From: Coriobacteriia bacterium | Lineage (GTDB): Bacteria > Actinomycetota > Coriobacteriia > Anaerosomatales > JAAXUF01 | Length of the DNA stretch: 64,000 bases | Direction of reading: 5' to 3' | NCBI GenBank assembly: GCA_013336165.1 | Contig: JAAXUF010000010.1 | Span: forward strand, 1-64,000 | Part shown: positions 36,752-44,189 of the stretch, piece by piece | Position numbering within the stretch: position 1 is the stretch's first letter | How the letters are laid out: each line of letters begins with the position of its first letter | Notes under the pieces: model-generated | Told to the model about the DNA's origin: nothing | Seen by the model: only the letters and a program-made list of their open reading frames with translations | Database searches by the model: none | Translations under genes and position numbers: made by a program

Positions 36752-38185
36752 GTGGACACCAGCGATTGGGAGCGGCGCACATTTGACGTCCGTTCTGGCG
36801 TGAGGCTGGATCCCCGTAATGTTCGACTTGAGGAAACCACTGCCAAGGTTGAAGCGGACATCATGGAGGATCTTTTCGCGAACGAAGAGGCCCTCCGCCT
36901 TGTCGAGGGGATCTGCACTGTCGGATACCTGACGCACGAGGTTCCGGTAGTCGTCAAGCGTGACGGGGAGATCGTCGTCGTCGAAGGGAATCGTCGTGTC
37001 GCGGCACTGAAGGCGATCCAGAATCCCATGCTCGTGCCCGACTACAGTAATCGCATTGGTTCAATCTTGAAGCGGAATCCGGGTCACCCGAAGATCGCCA
37101 GCATAGAGGCGCTCGTTGCGCCGTCGCAGGATGCAGCGGATCAGCTGATCGCTGCTCTTCATACGGGCAATCTCAGACGGCCATGGACGCCGTCGCGTCA
37201 GGCCGCGTTCTTCCAAGCTCAGATCGACGGCGGGCGAACGTACGAGGAGCTTGTCGAGCGTTACCCCATGAGCGATGTCAGGAAGTTCGTATTCCGCGCG
37301 CAGCTGGTCAATCGTCTCAAGTCCGCGCACTTCGAGGATCCGGCACTTCAGGATTTTGTGGCATCCCCGCGGTTCAAAAAAGGCCTGTCCACTCTCTCCC
37401 GGATACACGATTCTAAGGAATTCAGAGAGCTGATGGGTCTGCAGATCCGGGACGACGGCAGCTTCACCACCTCGGTGGCTGAGGACCAGTTCGATGCAAT
37501 CGCCGCCGTGGTAATCAGCGGTATTAAAGAAGGTAGTCTGAACACGCGAACATTGAACAAGGTGAAGGACAACCCTCGCTTCTCGCAGCTGATGCGGGAT
37601 CTTCACGCGGCCATCGGCTCCAGTGGTGCCGAGGAAGGCAAGTCTCCGGGATCCTCCGGGATTCCAGGGGGCGAGGGACCGTCGAACGTCAATGCCCCGC
37701 CGCCCTCCAAACCGCCCACAACCGCCAAGCCTCCGCGGAAGGCTCTAGTCCACTGGTTGGATGTTGTTCGGGTCAAGGTGCCGCCTTCGTACGGCGAGGG
37801 TTTCAAGCAGTGCCTTGAGGAGCTTTCAACTACGGATGTCCAGCAACGACCGGCAACCGCTTTCCTTCTCATGCGTGCCGCACTCGAGAAGGGGATCAAG
37901 TCGTATGCGGAGGCGCAGTCGGTTGACATTCGGCCTTCGCACAATCAGCAGGGCTACGTGTACCTCAGCCATTGCCTCGAGTGGCTGTCGGACACAGCTA
38001 AGGCGAACGGAGACCGCTGGGTCGTGCAGGTGGTGTCCAATATGGACAAGCTGGTCTACTATGCGGTCTCGAAGGATAAGCTGAACGCTGTGAATCACAA
38101 CCACAAGCTCTATGTGACGCCTGACGAGGCTGTGGAGATGTGGCGGTCGGTGGTCTCTCTGCTTGAGTATGTGGTCCAACAGTGA
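36752..38185 (+). CDS. ParB/Srx-fold protein linked to a D12 adenine methylase
   Basis: 477 residues from GTG 36752, chosen for the AGGGGGG directly upstream; ATG 36728 and ATG 36695 are in-frame alternatives. The N-terminal 100 residues are a ParB/sulfiredoxin-like domain with the core motif VVVEGNRRVAALKAI. The middle is helical and begins WTPSRQAAFFQ. A Pro/Gly/Ser-rich linker lies near residue 305-330. A C-terminal helical domain of about 150 residues (beginning VHWLDVVRVKVPPSYGEG) is not recognised, though it has a HEPN-like helix pattern. It overlaps the next methylase gene by 1 nt. ParB-fold proteins beside adenine methylases are common in mobile and defence loci; the role here is inferred. 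Confidence 0.75.
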   Translation: MDTSDWERRTFDVRSGVRLDPRNVRLEETTAKVEADIMEDLFANEEALRLVEGICTVGYLTHEVPVVVKRDGEIVVVEGNRRVAALKAIQNPMLVPDYSNRIGSILKRNPGHPKIASIEALVAPSQDAADQLIAALHTGNLRRPWTPSRQAAFFQAQIDGGRTYEELVERYPMSDVRKFVFRAQLVNRLKSAHFEDPALQDFVASPRFKKGLSTLSRIHDSKEFRELMGLQIRDDGSFTTSVAEDQFDAIAAVVISGIKEGSLNTRTLNKVKDNPRFSQLMRDLHAAIGSSGAEEGKSPGSSGIPGGEGPSNVNAPPPSKPPTTAKPPRKALVHWLDVVRVKVPPSYGEGFKQCLEELSTTDVQQRPATAFLLMRAALEKGIKSYAEAQSVDIRPSHNQQGYVYLSHCLEWLSDTAKANGDRWVVQVVSNMDKLVYYAVSKDKLNAVNHNHKLYVTPDEAVEMWRSVVSLLEYVVQQ

Positions 38186-39054
38186 TGCTCACCACGCACA
38201 AACGGCTCAACGTGTCCCCCATGCGCTACCCGGGCGGCAAAGGTGCTCTCTACTCGCGCTTGAGGCAGCTGATCCGTGACAGCGATCTTGCAGGATGTAC
38301 ATACGTCGAACCGTACGCGGGCGGAGCCGGCGCTGGTCTCAGCCTTTTGGTCACCGGTCAGGTCAAGCACGTCGTGATCAACGACCTCGATCCCGCTATT
38401 CACGCGTTTTGGAAGTACCTGACCACATCGCCGGACGCACTTGCTTCTCGAATCATGACGACCCCACTGACCGTCAAGGAGTGGCGTGAGCAGAAGCATA
38501 TCTACGGCAGCGCCCGCTCAGATGAAGTTGAAGCACTGGGCTTCGCGACGTTCTACTTGAATCGTACGAACCGCTCGGGTGTCCTCAACGGGGGGCCAAT
38601 CGGAGGCCACGATCAAACCGGCAACTACAAGATCGACGCTCGGTTCAACAGAGAGCAGCTGGTGGAGCGTGTGAATCGGCTTGCCCTGTATGCCAATGAC
38701 ATCACTGTGACTTCAAGCGACGGTGTCGACGTCATCAAGGAGTACTCGTCCGTGTCGGATGCTTTCATCTACGCTGATCCGCCGTACTTCGAGAAGGCCG
38801 GCTCGTTGTACATGAACGCGTTCACGATTCACGACCATGAGCGACTTGCCGCTGTGCTAAACGAGCGTGCGCAGTCGGCTTGGCTACTCACGTACGACAA
38901 CTCGCCGCATGTCGTTCGCCTGTACCCAGACCGTCGGCGCGAGACCTTCGAGCTGTGCTACTCGGCCAACGGCGCTTCGCGAGCGCGCGAGGTCGCGGTG
39001 CTATCGGATGCTATGGCGGACATCCCTGACGGGTGGGCGCTTTCTCTCCAGTAG
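38185..39054 (+). CDS. D12-class DNA adenine methyltransferase (Dam family)
   Basis: About 289 residues. It has the alpha-class N6-adenine methylase layout: MRYPGGKGAL near the N-terminus, VEPYAGGAGAGLSLL (SAM site), the NRTNRSGV segment and the catalytic DPPYF near residue 200. It methylates adenine in a short target that cannot be predicted from sequence. The start is ATG 38185, sharing its A with the stop of the ParB-fold gene; GTG 38182 is one codon earlier. No cognate restriction endonuclease is adjacent other than the ISP-like protein upstream. Confidence 0.93.
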   Translation: MLTTHKRLNVSPMRYPGGKGALYSRLRQLIRDSDLAGCTYVEPYAGGAGAGLSLLVTGQVKHVVINDLDPAIHAFWKYLTTSPDALASRIMTTPLTVKEWREQKHIYGSARSDEVEALGFATFYLNRTNRSGVLNGGPIGGHDQTGNYKIDARFNREQLVERVNRLALYANDITVTSSDGVDVIKEYSSVSDAFIYADPPYFEKAGSLYMNAFTIHDHERLAAVLNERAQSAWLLTYDNSPHVVRLYPDRRRETFELCYSANGASRAREVAVLSDAMADIPDGWALSLQ

Positions 39055-39177
39055 GCGCGTGTCGGTCTGCCTGCAAGTTTGAAGTGCAACATCTGCATTT
39101 CTGACGCCCACATCTACCGGGCTTGAACACCACGCTATCTGCTCTCGATGCTGGCATAAGCGCTGCCGCTCTCTGAT

Positions 39178-39198
39178 GGTATACTCATTGTAGATACC
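39178..39198. promoter_or_regulatory. inverted repeat at the mazEF promoter
   Basis: GGTAT (39178-39182) and ATACC (39194-39198) form a palindrome with an 11-bp spacer, 18 bp before the antitoxin start. A -10-like TATACT (39180-39185) lies in the left arm. MazE-type antitoxins commonly repress their own promoter, so this is a plausible operator. Confidence 0.6.
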
Positions 39199-39215
39199 GA
39201 CGTAAGGAGGTTGCC

Positions 39216-39458
39216 GTGAAGACCAAAGTCCAGCGGTGGGGCAACAGCCTCGCCGTCAGAATTCCGAAGACGTTCGCCGAGGAAGTCGGCCTCAAGGAGG
39301 ACTCTTCGGTTGAGATGCGACTCGTCAAAGGCGGTCTTCTTGTGGAGCCTTCGTCCATATGGTCACCCAGTCTCGATGAACTGCTCGATGGCGTGACAGA
39401 AGACAACCTGCATGACGAGGTCGATACCGGTCCGGCGCAGGCTTCGGAGGCTTGGTAG
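39216..39458 (+). CDS. mazE: MazE-like antitoxin (AbrB/SpoVT fold)
   Basis: This 80-residue protein begins with the swapped-hairpin AbrB DNA-binding domain: VQRWGNSLAVRIPK, then GLKEDSSVEM and GGLLVEP. The acidic C-terminal half (DELLDGVTEDNLHDE) would wrap around and neutralise the toxin. The start is GTG 39216 behind AAGGAGG. The toxin gene starts 1 nt after its stop. Confidence 0.93.
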   Translation: MKTKVQRWGNSLAVRIPKTFAEEVGLKEDSSVEMRLVKGGLLVEPSSIWSPSLDELLDGVTEDNLHDEVDTGPAQASEAW

Positions 39459-39459
39459 C

Positions 39460-39795
39460 ATGCACTGGGTCCCGGAGCGCGGCGATATTGTTTGGATCAC
39501 GATGCGCCCGAGTGTCGGGCACGAACAGATTGACCGCAGACCGGCGTTGGTCCTCTCGCCCGGCTCCTACAACCGCAAGGTCGGGCTCGCCATCATGTGT
39601 CCGATCACAAGCCAGGTGAAGGGTTATCCGTTCGAGGTGTCTATTACTGACGGATTGTCCGTGAGCGGCGCCGTTCTGTCGGACCAGGTCAAGAGCCTCG
39701 ACTGGAGGGCGCGAGGCGCGGAGTTGGCTTGCAAGATGCCGCAAGAGGACGTAGAAGCGGTGCTCCGACGACTGGGCACGCTGGTCGGCACATGA
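39460..39795 (+). CDS. mazF: MazF-like endoribonuclease toxin
   Basis: This 111-residue protein has the MazF/PemK fold: PERGDIVWITMRPSVGHEQ, RPALVLSPGSYN, ICPITS-like MCPITSQVKGYPF, and LSDQVKSLDW. These carry the conserved Arg, Thr and Ser of the RNA-cleavage site. It cleaves single-stranded mRNA at short motifs; the specificity cannot be read from sequence. The start is ATG 39460 with CGGAGG upstream, inside the antitoxin gene. Confidence 0.94.
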   Translation: MHWVPERGDIVWITMRPSVGHEQIDRRPALVLSPGSYNRKVGLAIMCPITSQVKGYPFEVSITDGLSVSGAVLSDQVKSLDWRARGAELACKMPQEDVEAVLRRLGTLVGT

Positions 39796-39864
39796 ATTAG
39801 AATCGAGATAGATCTGAGTAGGGCACTTGATCCATCTTCGGGGGTATCTCTATAGGAGGGCATC

Positions 39865-41337
39865 CTGCGCCTACTGATTGACACCAATGTACTGATTGCC
39901 TTGGAGCCCGTTGCACTCGGAGATCGTGAGCGTGGGTTGCCCAATGCTGCCGAACTCAGCCGACTTGCCTCCGGCCAAGGACATCAACTCTGTGTTCATC
40001 CCATTACTGCTGAGGATTTCGGGCGTGACAAAGATGGGGTTCGGGCTGAGCTCCGTGAACAGCTGATCGGCAAGTACGTGTCACTCGTCTCTCCGCCTAC
40101 GATCACAGCGCATCTCGAGAATGTGGTCGGACGCGTCGAGATCGGCTCTCACGACTGGGTTGATCACGCGCTGCTCGCGGCAGTCGGCGGAGATGCCGTC
40201 GACTATTTGGTCACGGAAGACAAAGGCATACATGCCAAGGCGCGCCGCTTAGAACTCGACAACCGCGTGTTGACAGTTAACGAGGCGGTCTCGGTGCTCC
40301 GGGACCTCTATGATACGACTCCCGAGACTCCACCATTGGTGCGGGCGGTCACCTGCCATGAACTCGACTCGAACGATCCGATCTGGGAATCGTTTCGCGA
40401 AGAGTATGAAAGATTCGATGAATGGCTCTCAAACTGCAAGCGCAAGGGACGTCGGGCGTGGGTGGTCGAAGTCGGCACTCGATATGCAGGGGTTGCGATT
40501 GTCAAAGCCGACCAAGATCCTGCGGAATACGGATTGGCCGGGAAGACCATCAAGCTTTGCAGCCTCAAGGTCTGCGATGATTTCAACGGTAATCGTTATG
40601 GCGAGTTGCTCCTTCGGGCGGTGTTCGATTATGCATTTGGGAATTCGTTTGAGAACATCATTGTGACGGTCTTTCCCAATCACTGGCTGCTGATTGGCCT
40701 TCTCGAAGAGTTCGGTTTCAACCAACATTCCATCAACTCGGCAGGTGAGCAAGTGCGGCTCAAAAGGCTCACGCCAAGCCCGGCGGAGGTTCTTGAGCTC
40801 GATGGGCTGGAGTTTCACATCCAGTTCGGCCCACAGGCGGCGAAACTTGTCCCGGGACAGACCTACGTTGTTCCCATTCAGCCGAGGTTTCACCGCCAGT
40901 TGTTTCCAGAACTGGAGATGGCTGCCTTGGATGGTTGCCAGCCGTGTGGCAACAGTATGCGAAAGGCTTACTTGTCGCATTCGGGTATCCGCAGCATTGA
41001 GCCGGGAGCGGTACTGCTGTTCTATCGTTCCGACGACTGGAGAGCTGTTGATGTCATAGGCGTTGTGGAAAGTACGCTTCGATCGGCCAACCCCGACGAC
41101 ATCGCACGGTTCGTGGGGAAGAGCACGGTATTCGACTATCATTCGATTGAGCAACTCTGTACTCAAGGCGAATTGCTCGCAGTGCTATTTCGACAGGTAG
41201 TCGCTCTTAAGCCGTCTGGTCGTCTCATATATCGAGAACTTGTCAACAATGGAGTTCTCCGAGACGTCCCGCAGACCATCCAGGCAATTGCAGGAGGAGA
41301 AGCGTGGCTGACAGCAAAGATCCAGCGGTTGTACTGA
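39865..41337 (+). CDS. PIN-GNAT-PUA-like three-domain protein, apparent CTG start
   Basis: About 490 residues if started at CTG 39865, five nt behind GGAGGG at 39855-39860. This frame gives the PIN opening RLLIDTNVLIAL with the first catalytic Asp at residue 6; the first ordinary start, TTG 39901, would lose it. PIN spans residues 1-150, with SHDWVDHALLAAVG and YLVTEDKGI for the later acidic residues. Residues 155-285 look like a GNAT acetyltransferase, with a degenerate acetyl-CoA loop NGNRYGELLL. Residues 295-480 look like a PUA/EVE-type RNA- or modified-base-binding fold (TYVVPIQPRFH, GAVLLFYRS, VDVIGVVE). It overlaps the ASCH gene by 34 nt. An RNA-targeting toxin or defence effector is inference. 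Confidence 0.72.
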   Translation: MRLLIDTNVLIALEPVALGDRERGLPNAAELSRLASGQGHQLCVHPITAEDFGRDKDGVRAELREQLIGKYVSLVSPPTITAHLENVVGRVEIGSHDWVDHALLAAVGGDAVDYLVTEDKGIHAKARRLELDNRVLTVNEAVSVLRDLYDTTPETPPLVRAVTCHELDSNDPIWESFREEYERFDEWLSNCKRKGRRAWVVEVGTRYAGVAIVKADQDPAEYGLAGKTIKLCSLKVCDDFNGNRYGELLLRAVFDYAFGNSFENIIVTVFPNHWLLIGLLEEFGFNQHSINSAGEQVRLKRLTPSPAEVLELDGLEFHIQFGPQAAKLVPGQTYVVPIQPRFHRQLFPELEMAALDGCQPCGNSMRKAYLSHSGIRSIEPGAVLLFYRSDDWRAVDVIGVVESTLRSANPDDIARFVGKSTVFDYHSIEQLCTQGELLAVLFRQVVALKPSGRLIYRELVNNGVLRDVPQTIQAIAGGEAWLTAKIQRLY

Positions 41338-41771
41338 TGTCCATCAAGCCGCATTGGGCCGACGCCATCATGGGCGGGCGCAAGCGCGTTGAATTCCGAC
41401 GTGTGCGTTTTGGGCGTGAGATCAGCCACGTCGTTGTCTATGCGACGAGTCCAGTGCAGCGGGTTGTGGGATATTTCGAAGTTGAAGACATAACCGAGGC
41501 AGAGCCGGCGGCGCTCTGGGAGCGGTTTGCCACGCTAGGGGACATCGGCGAAGCAGCGTTCATGGACTACTACGAAGGCAAAGGCGAGGGAGTTGCAATT
41601 CACGTCGGGAGAGTGTCCCCTCTCGTCGAGCCTGTGATGTTGACTGAGATAGTGCCAGGAGCAGTCGCCCCACAGAGCTACCTCTACGCGGATCCCGGCG
41701 TCATCTCTCAGTTGAGTAGACGTGCGTCTTGCTGTGGAATCCGCCCATCTGGTCTGATCGCATATACGTAG
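41304..41771 (+). CDS. ASCH-domain protein
   Basis: This 155-residue protein has an ASCH domain in its first 115 residues: VLMSIKPHWADAIMGGRKRVEFRR is the typical opening strand-helix with Lys/Arg, followed by HVVVYATSP and VVGYFEVEDI. ASCH folds are PUA-like RNA binders; one member, YqfB, hydrolyses N4-acetylcytidine. The C-terminal 25 residues (SRRASCCGIRPSG) look unrelated and may be read-through into a decayed gene. The start is GTG 41304 behind AGGAGGAG, inside the upstream PIN-GNAT gene; ATG 41337 is a second possibility. The overlap means the two proteins are made together. Confidence 0.85.
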   Translation: MADSKDPAVVLMSIKPHWADAIMGGRKRVEFRRVRFGREISHVVVYATSPVQRVVGYFEVEDITEAEPAALWERFATLGDIGEAAFMDYYEGKGEGVAIHVGRVSPLVEPVMLTEIVPGAVAPQSYLYADPGVISQLSRRASCCGIRPSGLIAYT

Positions 41772-42064
41772 AATATCTCTCAGTGTCTGTGCCCACAGTG
41801 AATGAACATCTGAAGTCGCTCTATGTGGATGAAGAGATCGAGTCGGGAGCAACTCTTCGGGAATTCCGAATAGTTCAAATCGAGGGTTCGCGTTCGGTGA
41901 CAAGGTCGGTCGACCACTACAATCTCGAGGCCATCTTCGCTGTGGGTATCGGGTGCGTTCGGCTCGCGGTACTGAGTCTTCGGCAGTGGGCGAGTGCGCG
42001 ACTTTCGGAGTTGCTCACCAAGGGCTTCACGACGGATGACGAGCGCATCAAGGCTGGGCGTTAA
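41729..42064 (+). pseudogene. decayed fragment of a RhuM-family gene
   Basis: A 111-codon open frame carries pieces typical of RhuM (virulence/Fic-associated KilA-N-like) proteins: SVPTVNEHLKSLY, FRIVQIEGSR, DHYNLEAIFAVG, then RQWASARLSELLTKGF and DDERIKAG. Full proteins are about 300-350 residues; the rest is absent. Within 41944-41976 a different frame encodes GYRVRSARGTE, the expected family sequence, so two compensating frameshifts separate the well-matched flanks. The N-terminal part is also irregular. The 5' end overlaps the end of the ASCH gene. Confidence 0.75.
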
Positions 42065-42132
42065 TCGCGCGGTGAGACATCTGAAGGGAATCAGCGACAA
42101 ACCCAACGAGAGGTGATCGCCACGCAGAGTCC

Positions 42133-42669
42133 CTAGTAATTCGTCCCATAGGTTTTGTTGAAACGCGCGAGCTCTACGTCCTGCGCTTCCTTTGCGGTAT
42201 CGGCAGTGACAGCGAGCTTCTCGGCCGTCTTGATCTTGGCGAGGTCAAGGTCGATCATGCCTTCGCCCATTGCCTTGAAGGCATCAGATCCCGCTGCGAG
42301 GGTCTTTAGCCACAGTGCGTGATAAGCCTTCAACTCCTCCGGCGGGACTATCGCCTCGGCGTCCTTGACGAGTTGTGGGTACTCATTCGAAGTCTTTACG
42401 AGCGTCGCGATTTGGGCTTCGGATGGTCCCGTGCCATTGTTGAGGAGCTTCGTGAAGTCAATGAAGACTTGCTGTGCCGCGATTTCTTTATCGTCTACGG
42501 TATCCCACTGAGCGAAGTACGCGCTGACCTGCTTCTTCCATGCATCGCTCCCAGGGCCGGTCTGCTGAGTGGCTGACCCCGAAGCGCCGGAAGACGTCGC
42601 TTTGGTCCCGCAACCGGCAACGCCGACAATCGCAAGAACGAGCAGCAACGCGAACGCGATTCTACGCAT
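42133..42669 (-). CDS. putative lipoprotein of unknown function
   Basis: This 178-residue protein has a signal peptide with a lipobox (hydrophobic LLLVLAIVGVAGC, lipidated Cys at residue 20). A Ser/Gly/Thr linker and a helical acidic domain of about 130 residues with no Cys follow. No known family is recognised. It is convergent with the upstream RhuM remnant and divergent from the Imm5-like gene. Confidence 0.8.
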   Translation of the reverse strand: MRRIAFALLLVLAIVGVAGCGTKATSSGASGSATQQTGPGSDAWKKQVSAYFAQWDTVDDKEIAAQQVFIDFTKLLNNGTGPSEAQIATLVKTSNEYPQLVKDAEAIVPPEELKAYHALWLKTLAAGSDAFKAMGEGMIDLDLAKIKTAEKLAVTADTAKEAQDVELARFNKTYGTNY

Positions 42670-42844
42670 TGAAGTACCCCCCTGTGTTGTGATCCCGATT
42701 GAGCGACGTCCCGATCGCCAATGTTGTCCATTCTACACAAATGTGGTGAGGAATCGGCATGGCGAAGGCAATAGCCGGCAGTGAAAGCGGTACGCTAATG
42801 CCTGCGTTCATGCGTCAACGCTGGGCAGAACAGGGGGGACCGCG

Positions 42845-43378
42845 ATGGGTGCGATGGTCATGTATGACAAGGGGCGGCGAGATCCTCGGCTTATCACGGT
42901 GCGTCGCGGCGGCACCCTTACGGACGCTGACCACCGGCTTCTTGCGGTGTGGGCCGCGGCCTGCGCGGAGCACGTACTGCATCTCTTCGAGCAGGTCCAT
43001 CCTGAGGACGCGCGCCCGCGTCAGGCGATCGAGCAAGCACGCGCGTGGGCGCGTGGTGAGATCACGATGACTCAGGCGCGCACTGCGGCCTTCTCGGCAC
43101 ACGATGCAGCTAGAGAGGCGTCCGCGGCTGCAAAGGAAGCGGCTCGCGCGGCCGGCCACGCGGTGGCGGTGGCCCATATGGCAGACCACGAACTTGGGGC
43201 GGCCGCGTACGCCATCAGAGCCGTCCGTGCGGCGACGGATCCAGACGATCGCGAAGAAGCCGGTCGGGCAGAGTGTCGGTGGCAGCGAGCACAGCTTCCT
43301 TCCGAGATCCGAGACTTGGTGCTCGATGACGAACGGCTGCGTAACCAGAAGTGCTGGTCTCTCTTCGACGGACGTTAG
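42845..43378 (+). CDS. Imm5-like putative immunity protein
   Basis: This 177-residue, Ala-rich helical protein has RDPRLITVRRGGTLTDADHRLLAVWAAACAE-type opening motifs (DPRLI, DHRLLAVWAAACAEHVL), then RPRQAIEQARAWARGE and AAGHAVAVAHMADHELGAAAYA. These correspond to the family annotated as putative immunity protein (Imm5), originally predicted from polymorphic toxin loci; it also occurs alone. No toxin gene is adjacent. The start is ATG 42845 behind GGGGGGA. Confidence 0.75.
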   Translation: MGAMVMYDKGRRDPRLITVRRGGTLTDADHRLLAVWAAACAEHVLHLFEQVHPEDARPRQAIEQARAWARGEITMTQARTAAFSAHDAAREASAAAKEAARAAGHAVAVAHMADHELGAAAYAIRAVRAATDPDDREEAGRAECRWQRAQLPSEIRDLVLDDERLRNQKCWSLFDGR

Positions 43379-43394
43379 GCGTAGGCAAGCAGTG

Positions 43395-43426
43395 TTGACT
43401 CGTTGGGTGGTATCGCCTATGATACC
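43395..43426 (+). promoter_or_regulatory. promoter with palindromic operator for the PIN/RHH pair
   Basis: TTGACT (43395-43400) and TATGAT (43418-43423) are spaced by 17 bp. The inverted repeat GGTATC-N6-GATACC (43409-43426) covers the -10. Transcription would start about 43430, the A of the toxin ATG, predicting a leaderless message. The half-site GGTAT is the same as in the mazEF operator. Confidence 0.75.
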
Positions 43427-43429
43427 GAC

Positions 43430-43858
43430 ATGGCCACTCGAATCGTGATCGACACCAATGTGTTCGTCTCGGCTCTGCGATCGTCGCAAGGCGCTTCGCA
43501 CCGGCTCTTGGCGCTCGTCGGCGGTTCGGAGTTCGAGATTGCTCTGTCCGTTCCGCTTGTGCTCGAATACGAGGACGTCGCCAAACGGATGTCGGACGCG
43601 ATCGGGCTCTCACACGAGGACATTGATGACGTCATCGATTACCTGTGCGGCGTGGCGCATCTGCAGGAGATCCACCTCCTATGGCGACCTACCCTGCGGG
43701 ACTCGCGCGACGACCACGTGCTCGAACTGGCCACAGAGGCGGGGTGCGAGGTGGTGGTCACCCACAACGTAAAAGATTTCGCCGGTTCGAAGCGTTTCGG
43801 TGTCACGGCGATCACGCCCGGTGAATTCTTGAGAAGGATAGGAGGTCCGTCAAAATGA
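43430..43858 (+). CDS. PIN-domain toxin (COG1569 type)
   Basis: This 142-residue protein starts ATRIVIDTNVFVSALRS, with the first PIN Asp near residue 8. The other acidic residues are in LVLEYEDVA, TLRDSRDDHVLELA and VVTHNVKDF. This family (putative TA toxin, PIN family) cleaves RNA with Mg2+. The start is ATG 43430 with no ribosome binding site, matching the predicted leaderless transcript. The next gene overlaps by 4 nt (ATGA), an arrangement with the toxin first. Confidence 0.9.
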   Translation: MATRIVIDTNVFVSALRSSQGASHRLLALVGGSEFEIALSVPLVLEYEDVAKRMSDAIGLSHEDIDDVIDYLCGVAHLQEIHLLWRPTLRDSRDDHVLELATEAGCEVVVTHNVKDFAGSKRFGVTAITPGEFLRRIGGPSK

Positions 43859-44121
43859 GTACCATCAGTTTGCGACTCCCGGAGTCGCTCCACAAAAAGG
43901 CACGCGAACTCGCCAAGGCGGAGGACGTTTCGATCAACCAGCTCATTTCAACCGCACTGGCTGAGAAGATGGCGGCGCTCATGACTGTTGACTATCTTCA
44001 GGAGCGAGCTTCCCGTGGCGATCGCAGCAAGTTCGAGCGCGTTCTGGCCAAGGTGCAAGATGTCGAGCCGGATGTAGACGATGAGATCGTGAAGTCCAAC
44101 AAAGGCAACTGCTGCATGTGA
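43855..44121 (+). CDS. ribbon-helix-helix antitoxin
   Basis: This 88-residue protein has an N-terminal ribbon-helix-helix DNA-binding fold (STISLRLPESLHKKARELAKAE, then SINQLISTALAEKM) as in HicB/Arc-like antitoxins. The C-terminal part (ERASRGDRSKFERVLAKV) is helical and acidic, suited to cover the PIN active site, and ends GNCCM. The start overlaps the toxin stop by 4 nt behind GGAGG. It probably binds the GGTATC/GATACC palindrome at the operon promoter. Confidence 0.88.
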   Translation: MSTISLRLPESLHKKARELAKAEDVSINQLISTALAEKMAALMTVDYLQERASRGDRSKFERVLAKVQDVEPDVDDEIVKSNKGNCCM

Positions 44122-44189
44122 CTGCCTGTCCGCGCGGATGACTGGGGAATCACCGACACAAGCGACATTCAAGAGGGAGGCGGGGTGTT

